Shown here: piece after piece, positions 32,439 to 39,406 of the stretch | Layout: each line of letters begins with the position of its first letter | Numbering within the stretch: position 1 is the stretch's first letter | DNA from: Actinomadura cremea | Lineage (GTDB): Bacteria > Actinomycetota > Actinomycetes > Streptosporangiales > Streptosporangiaceae | Direction: 5' to 3' | NCBI RefSeq assembly: GCF_014648495.1 | Contig: NZ_BMRF01000017.1 | Span: 62,001 to 126,000 of the forward strand | DNA length: 64,000 nucleotides | Translations under genes and position numbers: made by a program | Notes under the pieces: generated by a model | Told to the model about the DNA's origin: nothing | Database searches by the model: none | Seen by the model: only the letters and a program-made list of their open reading frames with translations

Positions 32439-32446
32439 TTCCGCCG

Positions 32447-33127
32447 TCACGGGGTGAGGACGGTGCGCAGGACGTCCAGGGCGCGTTCCCGGTGGTCGTC
32501 GAGTTCGCGGACGAGCCGGTCGGCGTCCCTCGCGCGGACCGCCTCGATGATCCGGTCGTGGGCGTCCACCGACGCCGCGCGCTCCTCGGGCAGGTTGTAG
32601 TACATGGCCCGGTACACCTCGGTGGAGTCCCACAGCAGCCGGATCAGCCGCAGGACGTGCGGCTGACCCGGCGCCTCCATGACGGCGAAGTGGAACACGC
32701 GGTTGGCGGCCAGTTCGGTGGCGACGTCGCCCGCCGCGGCGGCCTGCGCGCAGGTGCGGGCGGCCTCGTCGATGCGGCGCAGCGCCGGGTCGTCCAGCAG
32801 GGGCAGTGCGTGCCGGGCGGCGCGCTCCTCCAGGATCCGGCGCAGCTCGTAGATCTCGCTGAGGTCCTCGTACTGGAGTTCGGTGACGAAGTAGCCGCGC
32901 CGGGGACGGTAGGTGAGCTGCCCCTCCTGCGCCAGGACGCGCAGCGCCTCCCGCACCGGCGCGACGCTCAGCCCGACCCGCGCGGCGACGTCCTCCTGGT
33001 TGACCCGCTGCCCGGGGCGCAGCTCGGCCGACACGATGAGGCGGCGCAGCGCGTCGACGGCGTGCTGCTGGGCCGTGGGAACCGAAGCGGGGGCGTCGGC
33101 GCGGGTCTCGTTCACCGGCCCGAGCAT
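32447..33127 (-). CDS. GntR-family regulator, FCD subgroup
   Basis: A 226-residue regulator with the winged helix LRPGQRVNQEDVAARVGLSV, APVREALRVLAQEGQLTYRP, RRGYFVTEL and an FCD domain (LRRILEERAARHALPLLDDP, ANRVFHFAVMEAPGQPHVLR). ATG 33127 or GTG 33115 could be the start. It lies 18 bases after the acyl-CoA dehydrogenase stop and likely controls the divergent dehydrogenase/CoA-transferase promoters, as FCD regulators of glutarate catabolism (CsiR, GcdR-like contexts) do; that role is inferred. Confidence 0.85.
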   Translation of the reverse strand: MLGPVNETRADAPASVPTAQQHAVDALRRLIVSAELRPGQRVNQEDVAARVGLSVAPVREALRVLAQEGQLTYRPRRGYFVTELQYEDLSEIYELRRILEERAARHALPLLDDPALRRIDEAARTCAQAAAAGDVATELAANRVFHFAVMEAPGQPHVLRLIRLLWDSTEVYRAMYYNLPEERAASVDAHDRIIEAVRARDADRLVRELDDHRERALDVLRTVLTP

Positions 33128-33145
33128 AGCCCTGCCCCGCCCGCG

Positions 33146-34330
33146 TCAGCGGAACGCCTGGACGCCCGTCAACGCGCCACCGATCACCAGGGCGTGGACG
33201 TCCGCGGTGCCCTCGTACGTCACGACGGATTCGAGGTTGTTCATGTGGCGGATGACCGGGTACTCCAGCGAGATCCCGTTGGCGCCGAGCATCTGGCGGG
33301 CGGTGCGGGCGACGTCCAGCGCCGCGTCGACGTTGGCGAGCTTGCCCATGCTGACCTGCTCGGGGCGCAGCCGTCCGGCGTCCTTGAGCCGGCCGAGGTG
33401 CAGCGCCAGCAGGGTCGCGCGGTTGACCTCCAGCGCCATGTGGGCGAGTTTCTGCTGCTGGATCTGGGTTCCGGCGATCGGCCTGCCGAACGCGGTGCGC
33501 TCCTTGGCGTAGCTCAGCGCGGCCTCGAAGCAGGCGCGGGCGGCCCCGGCGGCGCCCCACACGATCCCGTAACGGGCCTCGTTCAGGCACGACAGCGGGC
33601 CGCGCAGCGACGACACCTCGGGCAGCACCGCGTCGGCCGGCAGGCGGACGCCGTCCAGCACCAGCTCGGAGGTCACCGAAGCGCGCAGCGACAGCTTCTT
33701 GTGGATCTCCGGCGCGGTGAAGCCGGGGGTGCCGGACGGGACGAGGAAGCCGCGGACGCCGTCGTCCGTGCGGGCCCACACCACGGCGACGTCGGCGATC
33801 GTCCCGTTGGTGATCCACATCTTGCGTCCGTCGAGGATCCAGTCGTCGCCGTCCCGGCGGGCCCGGGTCCGCATCGCGCCCGGGTCCGAGCCCGCGTCGG
33901 GCTCGGTCAGCCCGAAGCAGCCGATCGTCTCCCCGGCCGCCATGCCCGGCAGCCACCGCCGCTTCTGCTCCTCCGAGCCCCAGCGCCAGATCGCGAACAT
34001 CGCGAGCGAGCCCTGCACGGAGACCATGCTGCGCACCCCGCTGTCCCCGGCCTCCAGCTCCATGCAGGCCAGGCCGTAGGCGGTCGCGCCGGTGCCCGCG
34101 CAGCCGTACCCGTCCAGGTGCATGCCGAGGACGCCCAGTTCGCCCAGCTCCCGGGGCAGTTCCCGGGGGATCGTCGCCTGCTCGAACCAGTCGCCGACGT
34201 GCGGGACGACCCGGTCGGTCACGAACGATCGGACGGTGTCGCGGATGTCGCGCTCCTCGTCCGACAGGAGACCGTCGACGTCCAGGAAGTCCTCGGGGCG
34301 GAGCTCCACCTGGTCCCGCGTGCTCGTCAT
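33146..34330 (-). CDS. Acyl-CoA dehydrogenase, glutaryl-CoA dehydrogenase type
   Basis: A 394-residue FAD enzyme. Segments: GETIGCFGLTEPDAGSDPGA, GRKMWITNGTIADVAVVWAR, LNEARYGIVWGAAGAARACF, ALSYAKERTAFGRPIAGTQI, and the late RHMNNLESVVTYEGTADVHA carrying the catalytic Glu in TYEGT. The overall pattern, including GCFGLTEPD and the short loops, matches glutaryl-CoA dehydrogenase, which makes crotonyl-CoA and CO2. ATG 34330 follows AGAGGTG at 7 bases. The divergent CoA-transferase would supply glutaryl-CoA. A fatty-acid-type substrate remains possible. Confidence 0.85.
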   Translation of the reverse strand: MTSTRDQVELRPEDFLDVDGLLSDEERDIRDTVRSFVTDRVVPHVGDWFEQATIPRELPRELGELGVLGMHLDGYGCAGTGATAYGLACMELEAGDSGVRSMVSVQGSLAMFAIWRWGSEEQKRRWLPGMAAGETIGCFGLTEPDAGSDPGAMRTRARRDGDDWILDGRKMWITNGTIADVAVVWARTDDGVRGFLVPSGTPGFTAPEIHKKLSLRASVTSELVLDGVRLPADAVLPEVSSLRGPLSCLNEARYGIVWGAAGAARACFEAALSYAKERTAFGRPIAGTQIQQQKLAHMALEVNRATLLALHLGRLKDAGRLRPEQVSMGKLANVDAALDVARTARQMLGANGISLEYPVIRHMNNLESVVTYEGTADVHALVIGGALTGVQAFR

Positions 34331-34355
34331 GGCCGTCACCTCTCGTTGCTGGTAT

Positions 34356-34391
34356 ATCTTCGAAAATCTAGACTCGATAATCGCATATCGA
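34356..34391. promoter_or_regulatory. Two palindromes in the divergent dehydrogenase/CoA-transferase promoter
   Basis: ATCTTCGAAAAT (34356-34367, one mismatch) and TCGATA-6-TATCGA (34374-34391, perfect 6-base arms) lie in an AT-rich 86-base gap between divergent genes. They are candidate sites for the GntR-type protein encoded at 32447. Confidence 0.5.
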
Positions 34392-34416
34392 CCTCGAGCT
34401 GACAAAGAGCCCATAC

Positions 34417-35550
34417 ATGACTCATGCCCTGGACGGTCTCCGCATCGTCGACTTCTCCCGCGTGCTCGCCGGACCGCTGGCCACGATGGTCCTCGCCGAT
34501 CTGGGCGCCACGGTGACCAAGATCGAACGCCCGGACGGCGGCGACGACACCCGCGCGTGGGGCCCGCCCTACGACGACGCCGGGCGGGCGACCTACTTCC
34601 AGGCCGCCAACCGCAACAAGGACAGCGTCGTCCTCGACCTGCGCACCGCCGACGGCGCCGCCCGCGCCCGCGAACTGGTCGCGGCCGCCGACGTCGTCGT
34701 GGAGAACTTCCGGCCGGGGGTCATGGACCGTCTCGGCCTCGGTCACGCGGAGCTCAGCGCCGCCTCCCCCGGCCTGGTCTACTGCTCGATCACCGGTTTC
34801 GGATCGGGCGCCGGGGCCGCGCTGCCCGGCTACGACCTGCTGATCCAGGCGCTCGGCGGGCTCATGAGCATCACCGGCGATCCGGACGGCGAGCCGCAGA
34901 AGGTCGGCGTCGCCCTGGTGGACGTCATCAGCGGGCTGTTCGCGAGCGTGGGCGTCCTCGCGGCGCTGCGGCACCGCGAACGCACCGGCGAGGGCCAGCG
35001 GGTCGAGATCGACCTGCTGTCGTGCCTGCTCGCCGCCCTCGCCAACCAGGGCTCGGCGTACACCCTGGCCGGACGGGTCGGCGGCCGGATGGGCAACGCG
35101 CACCCGAGCATCGCCCCGTACGAGCTGCTGCCCACCGGCGACGGCGATCTCGTCCTGGCCGTCGGCAACGACCGCCAGTTCGGCGCGCTCGCCCGCGTCC
35201 TCGGCCGTCCGGAGCTGGCCGAGGACGCGCGCTTCGCCGCCAACGACGCGCGGGTCGCCGACCGCGGCGAGCTGCGCCGCCTCCTGGTGGACGCGCTGGC
35301 CGCCAAGCCCGCCGCGGACTGGGTGGTCGCCCTGTCCGCGGCCGGGGTCCCCGCCGGGCGGGTCAACGACATCGCCGGGGCCTTCGTCCTCGCCGAGTCG
35401 CTCGGCCTCGACCCGATCGTCGAGGTCCCCCGCCCGGACGGCACGGCGGCCCGCCTGACCCGCAACCCGATCGGACTGTCGGCGACCCCGCCCACCTACC
35501 GCTCGGCGCCGCCCGCGCTCGGTGAGCGCCCCTCCGAGGCGACCGGCTGA
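34417..35550 (+). CDS. CaiB/BaiF family CoA-transferase (glutarate CoA-transferase-like)
   Basis: A 377-residue class III CoA-transferase: LDGLRIVDFSRVLAGPLATM, VLADLGATVTKIERPDGGDD, the catalytic Asp in LPGYDLLIQALGGLMSITGD, and GQRVEIDLLSCLLAALANQG. The GDPDGEPQKVGVALVDVISG stretch is typical of the SUGCT/formyl-CoA transferase branch. Being divergent from a glutaryl-CoA dehydrogenase-type gene, it probably activates glutarate with succinyl-CoA. ATG 34417. Confidence 0.87.
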   Translation: MTHALDGLRIVDFSRVLAGPLATMVLADLGATVTKIERPDGGDDTRAWGPPYDDAGRATYFQAANRNKDSVVLDLRTADGAARARELVAAADVVVENFRPGVMDRLGLGHAELSAASPGLVYCSITGFGSGAGAALPGYDLLIQALGGLMSITGDPDGEPQKVGVALVDVISGLFASVGVLAALRHRERTGEGQRVEIDLLSCLLAALANQGSAYTLAGRVGGRMGNAHPSIAPYELLPTGDGDLVLAVGNDRQFGALARVLGRPELAEDARFAANDARVADRGELRRLLVDALAAKPAADWVVALSAAGVPAGRVNDIAGAFVLAESLGLDPIVEVPRPDGTAARLTRNPIGLSATPPTYRSAPPALGERPSEATG

Positions 35551-35579
35551 GCGGGCGGGGACGGCCGGCCGGTGCACGA

Positions 35580-35768
35580 ACCGCGCACCGGTGGGAGATA
35601 TCCGAGGAGACGGAGATCTTCGGCTCGATCGCGCATCGGGTCAGCGGATACGGCAAGTCGGGCTTCCGCGACGGCGGGCGGTTCGAGGGCTTCGGCCGTC
35701 AGTCGACCCAGTTCGTCCGGACGCCCGGCGGCTGGAAGATGGCCTCGGCGACCTGGGATGACGTGTGA
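35580..35768 (+). pseudogene. C-terminal fragment of a SnoaL/NTF2-like protein
   Basis: From about 35580 the frame reads AHRWEISEETEIFGSIAHRV, SGYGKSGFRDGGRFEGFGRQ, STQFVRTPGGWKMASATWDD and stops at 35768. The last strands (GRQSTQFVRTPGGWKMASATWDD) look like the C-terminus of a DUF4440 or SnoaL-like domain. No start codon or N-terminal half is present, so it is a remnant. Nothing else is visible between 35551 and 35850. Confidence 0.5.
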
Positions 35769-35850
35769 GGCCGCATGTCCATCGGCGATTTCGCCGACGT
35801 GACGGGGACGCTCCCCTAAGAGGAGCGGCCCCTGGCGGCGGCCGCCTGGT

Positions 35851-37053
35851 TCAGCCGCGTACCGCGTTGCCGTGCCGCTGGAGGAACTGATCCCGGTAAG
35901 CGGTGAACCGGCCGTCGAGGTCGGCGGAAAGCCCGTACGTCTCCGGCGCGTAGCGGTGGACGCCGTGGCGGTCGCGCGGACGCTGCTCCAGGAAGGTCTG
36001 GCAGGCTCGCCGGACATGACGGTCCACCGGCAGGTTCAGGAATCGGAAGATTCGCTCGGCGACCTCCGCCGGGGCGGCGCACAGCTCGTCGAAGTCGATG
36101 TCGATGGCGGTGAGCTGCGCGGGCGGGTCCGTCCTGAAGGCGAGGAGCCGGTCCAGCGCCACGCGGCCGGCCCGGCTGATCTGCGCACCGATCTCGCGGG
36201 GATCGACGTGGTCGGTTCGCTTGCGGCGCACGTTCAGGGTGAGGCTGCAGGTCGACGCGATCGCCTGGAGCGGGTCCCTGTGCAGGATGATCAGCTTGGC
36301 GCGAGGGTAGACCGCCGACAGCGCCGGCAGGTGCCAGATGTGGGACGGGCATTTCAGCAACGGTGTCCCGCCGGGGGCCCGCGCCATGATGGCGCCGAGC
36401 TGCCGCCAGTGGCCCCGGTAGGCGTCGGTCAAGTCCTGTTGCAGCACCCAGGAGGCGTACGAGGGGACCTGGTAGCTGATGAGCCCCATAGTGGTGTTGG
36501 CGAATTCGGTGGTCATCAGCCGTTCGCACTCGTCCGGTGCCTGCGCGTCCATGACGTGGATGCGCCGGAAGCCGGGAACGGCGCGATCGAAGTCGTCCAC
36601 GTACCGGCGGGTCCGGCTGATGAGGCGCCGTTGCGCGATCCCGGGCGGGGTGACCGGGTGCAGCAGTTCCCAGAGCCGCAAGGCCCTCAGGTCGGGGTGG
36701 CCGTTCAGGAGGGACTGCAGGAAGGTACTGCCGGTGCGCGGCAAGCCGATGATGAACACCGGCTCCTGCGGGAGGGTGTACCGGGCGGTGGCGGGCGAGG
36801 TCTGCGAGTGCAGGTGGAGGCGGTTGAGCAGGGCGGTGAGCAGCGTGTGACGGGCTTCCCGCCGACCCGCCGCGTTGAGGCGCGCTTCGGTGCGGAGCGC
36901 GGTGACCAGACGATGCAGGCCGTCGTGGAACCGGCGCGATCCGAAGTCGGTCAGGCCGGTCCGGGCCACCGCCTCGTCCAGCAGCACGTCCGCGTCCAGG
37001 GCGGCGACGCCGAGGTGTGCCGGGGCGGCGGTGATGTCCGAGATGTACCTCAG
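35851..37053 (-). CDS. Sulfotransferase (PF13469 type), apparent CTG start
   Basis: A 400-residue PAPS-dependent sulfotransferase. The 5'-phosphosulfate loop is EPVFIIGLPRTGSTFLQSLL, the 3'-phosphate site AKLIILHRDPLQAIASTCSL, and PLLKCPSHIWHLPALSAVYP follows family use. No ATG, GTG or TTG is available near the expected N-terminus. CTG at 37053 overlaps the decarboxylase TGA as CTGA and has GGGAGG 5 bases upstream, mirroring the TTGA overlap one gene earlier. It would sulfate a hydroxyl or amine, perhaps on the decarboxylation product of the gene before it. Confidence 0.85.
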   Translation of the reverse strand: MRYISDITAAPAHLGVAALDADVLLDEAVARTGLTDFGSRRFHDGLHRLVTALRTEARLNAAGRREARHTLLTALLNRLHLHSQTSPATARYTLPQEPVFIIGLPRTGSTFLQSLLNGHPDLRALRLWELLHPVTPPGIAQRRLISRTRRYVDDFDRAVPGFRRIHVMDAQAPDECERLMTTEFANTTMGLISYQVPSYASWVLQQDLTDAYRGHWRQLGAIMARAPGGTPLLKCPSHIWHLPALSAVYPRAKLIILHRDPLQAIASTCSLTLNVRRKRTDHVDPREIGAQISRAGRVALDRLLAFRTDPPAQLTAIDIDFDELCAAPAEVAERIFRFLNLPVDRHVRRACQTFLEQRPRDRHGVHRYAPETYGLSADLDGRFTAYRDQFLQRHGNAVRG

Positions 37054-38546
37054 GGCGTCCTCCCGGGCTCGGTGAGCACGCCGGTGATGAGCTCGTCCGC
37101 CAGCACGGCGATGCCGTCCACGACGGCCTCCAGCTCCCGAACGTCGGCGCGGGGATTGATGGTGCATAGGCGCAGGACGCGCCGGTCTGCGACGAGAGTG
37201 GGCATGACGAGTGCGTCGCCGGAGTCGGCCAGCCTTTCCGCGATCTCGCCGACGGCACGGTCGATGATCGTGTCGGCCTGGTCGCGGGCGACGAGCGCGA
37301 GGGCGGGCGGGGCGGGGCGGAAGGTCAGCACCCCGAGGCTCGGCGCGGTGGTCAGCTCGAGATCGTCGCGAGCCGCGATGATCTTCCCGATGTCCTCGGC
37401 CAGCCGCATGCCCGCGGCGACGGCGCCGCGGAACGCCTGCGCACCGAACACCTTCAACGACAGCCACAGCTTCAGCGCCCGGAATTCCCTGGTCTGCTGG
37501 ATGCCGTACTGCATCAGGTCTCCGTCATCCGCCCCGCCCGCCCCCGACAGGTACGAGGGACGGGAGACCCCGAAGCTCTCCCTCAGGAGTTCCGGACGGC
37601 GGAGCAGCACGCAGCCGAGTTCGGCGGGCTGGAACAGCCACTTGTGGGGATCGAGGGTGAGGGAATCGGCCAGCGGCAGGCCGGGCACCGCGCACCGTCC
37701 TTCTTCGGTGATCGCGGCGGCCGCTCCGAAGGCCCCGTCGACGTGCAGCCAGAGCCGGTTCCGTGAACACAGCGCGGACAGGTCCTCCAGTGGATCGACG
37801 GCACCGGTGCCGGTCGTCCCCGCGTTCGCGATCACCGCGAACGGTTGGAGACCGGCGCGGCGATCGGCTCGCACCAGCTCCTCGACCTGCCGGACGTCCA
37901 GGCGCCCGTCCGTACCGGTCGGAAGGTGCCGCACCCGGTCTCGAGAGATTCCCAGCACGTGCAGGGCGCGGTCCACCGAGAAGTGGGTCTGGTCGGAGCA
38001 GTAGGCGGTGGCGCGGTCGTGCCGCGATCCCGCCGTGGTGTCGCGCGCCACGGTCAGCGCGTGGAGGGTGGCCGTCGATCCACCGGACACGAACAGCCCG
38101 CCCGTCTCGGGCGGCAGCCCCAGCAGTTCCACCAGCCAGGCGATGGTCGTCTTCTCGATCGCGGTCGACACCGGTCCGGAGAAGGACCATCCGGTCGGCA
38201 CGGCGAAGCCCGCCGCGAGCGCGGCCGCCAGTACCCCCATGTAGTTCCCCGGGCTCGGGACGAACCCCAGGAACCGGGGGTGGTCGGGATGCGTGTTCCC
38301 CGACCGCAGCAGCGGCCCCAGTTCCCCGAGGACCTGCAGAGGGTCGGCGGGCGCCAGGGGGACGGGCTGGGCACGCAGCTCCTTCGCGGTCTCCGGCGGC
38401 AACCGGGCCGTGACGGGATCCGCGGCCCCTTCCCGCAGGTGAGCGCAGATCATGTCGATCACGTGCCGTCCCGCGTCACGCATCACGTCGCCGGGCAGGG
38501 TCAGGGGCCGCGAGCCGGACCGTCCGGGGGGCGGGGCGTCGGTCAA
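37050..38546 (-). CDS. PLP-dependent amino-acid decarboxylase (group II, DDC family)
   Basis: A 498-residue enzyme of the aromatic-L-amino-acid/2,4-diaminobutyrate/glutamate decarboxylase group. Visible: RFLGFVPSPGNYMGVLAAAL, GLFVSGGSTATLHALTVARD, LQPFAVIANAGTTGTGAVDP, LWLHVDGAFGAAAAI (Asp to PLP nitrogen) and SLTLDPHKWLFQPAELGCVL (Schiff-base Lys). The start is TTG 38546, overlapping the acetyltransferase stop as TTGA, with GGAG 6 bases upstream. Longer in-frame starts would overlap the previous gene by more than 100 bases. The amino-acid substrate is not readable. Confidence 0.85.
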   Translation of the reverse strand: MTDAPPPGRSGSRPLTLPGDVMRDAGRHVIDMICAHLREGAADPVTARLPPETAKELRAQPVPLAPADPLQVLGELGPLLRSGNTHPDHPRFLGFVPSPGNYMGVLAAALAAGFAVPTGWSFSGPVSTAIEKTTIAWLVELLGLPPETGGLFVSGGSTATLHALTVARDTTAGSRHDRATAYCSDQTHFSVDRALHVLGISRDRVRHLPTGTDGRLDVRQVEELVRADRRAGLQPFAVIANAGTTGTGAVDPLEDLSALCSRNRLWLHVDGAFGAAAAITEEGRCAVPGLPLADSLTLDPHKWLFQPAELGCVLLRRPELLRESFGVSRPSYLSGAGGADDGDLMQYGIQQTREFRALKLWLSLKVFGAQAFRGAVAAGMRLAEDIGKIIAARDDLELTTAPSLGVLTFRPAPPALALVARDQADTIIDRAVGEIAERLADSGDALVMPTLVADRRVLRLCTINPRADVRELEAVVDGIAVLADELITGVLTEPGRTP

Positions 38547-39181
38547 GTCCGGCTCCGCGGCGGGCGCGGCTCGCGCCAGCACGGGTGGATCGGCGGACCG
38601 TCCGGCAGCGAGAAGCTCTCCAGAGGGACGAATCCGAAGATCCGGGCACCGGCCCGGCTGTCCCGGCTGGTGCACTCGGCGTAGACGCCGAGCCCGTCGG
38701 CGTCCGCCCGGTCGAGCAGCGCCTGCATCAGCCCCATGCCCAGCGACGCCGGCCTGCCGGGCCGGACGGCGATATAGGCGAGGTGGTAGTGAGCGCGATC
38801 GTCAGGGTGGTGCGCGTCCAGAATCCGGAACACCTGGGCGCTCCGGTCGGCGCGGTCCCCGATCACGGGCCGGAGGGCGTCCAGCAGGCCGTCCGCCGAC
38901 GGCCTGGACGCGCCCGGCGGGTGGTACAGGCAGGCTCCGGCGCCCTCGTCCACGAGCCGGACCTCTCCGCACTCCAGGAATCGCCGGATGATCAAGGCGT
39001 AGTGCGCGGGCAGCAACTCGGCCCGCTGCCGTGCGTCAGGGAAGACCCACGAAGTGACCGGTGTGCCGAAGAACGCTTCGCACATCGTCGCGGCGACGAC
39101 GGGCACGTCCGCGGGCACGGCGGCACGGACCGAAACCCGCGGAGCCGCCAAGGTCGGCCCGCTCACGCCGATCGAACCCAT
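38543..39181 (-). CDS. GNAT-family N-acetyltransferase
   Basis: A 212-residue GNAT protein: VSVRAAVPADVPVVAATMCE, RILDAHHPDDRAHYHLAYIA, VRPGRPASLGMGLMQALLDR (motif A, acetyl-CoA site, with a degenerate Q/RxxGxG/A) and GLGVYAECTSRDSRAGARIF. The end PSLPDGPPIHPCWREP resembles the tail of GNATs next to secondary-metabolite genes. I chose ATG 39181; an upstream ATG at 39277 adds a basic, unstructured 32 residues. It heads the three-gene coupled operon and is divergent from the MMPL transporter. Confidence 0.78.
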   Translation of the reverse strand: MGSIGVSGPTLAAPRVSVRAAVPADVPVVAATMCEAFFGTPVTSWVFPDARQRAELLPAHYALIIRRFLECGEVRLVDEGAGACLYHPPGASRPSADGLLDALRPVIGDRADRSAQVFRILDAHHPDDRAHYHLAYIAVRPGRPASLGMGLMQALLDRADADGLGVYAECTSRDSRAGARIFGFVPLESFSLPDGPPIHPCWREPRPPRSRT

Positions 39182-39406
39182 CTCATCGCCCGCATCCCCT
39201 TGGTCCCCCGAGCCCGCACGTGGGCGACTGCGGCGGCGTCCGGTACCGCGCCGGACCCGGCCGCGCTCACTCGCCACCCCGACTGTAGCAGTCTGCGGTC
39301 AATCAACTACGAAACGCAATCGCGCTCGGCGGGCCATCTGGGCGGTCACGGCGCGATGACTACCATCCGTGATTGACTGCGCACAAGCTGCGTAAAGGTG
39401 GTTCAC

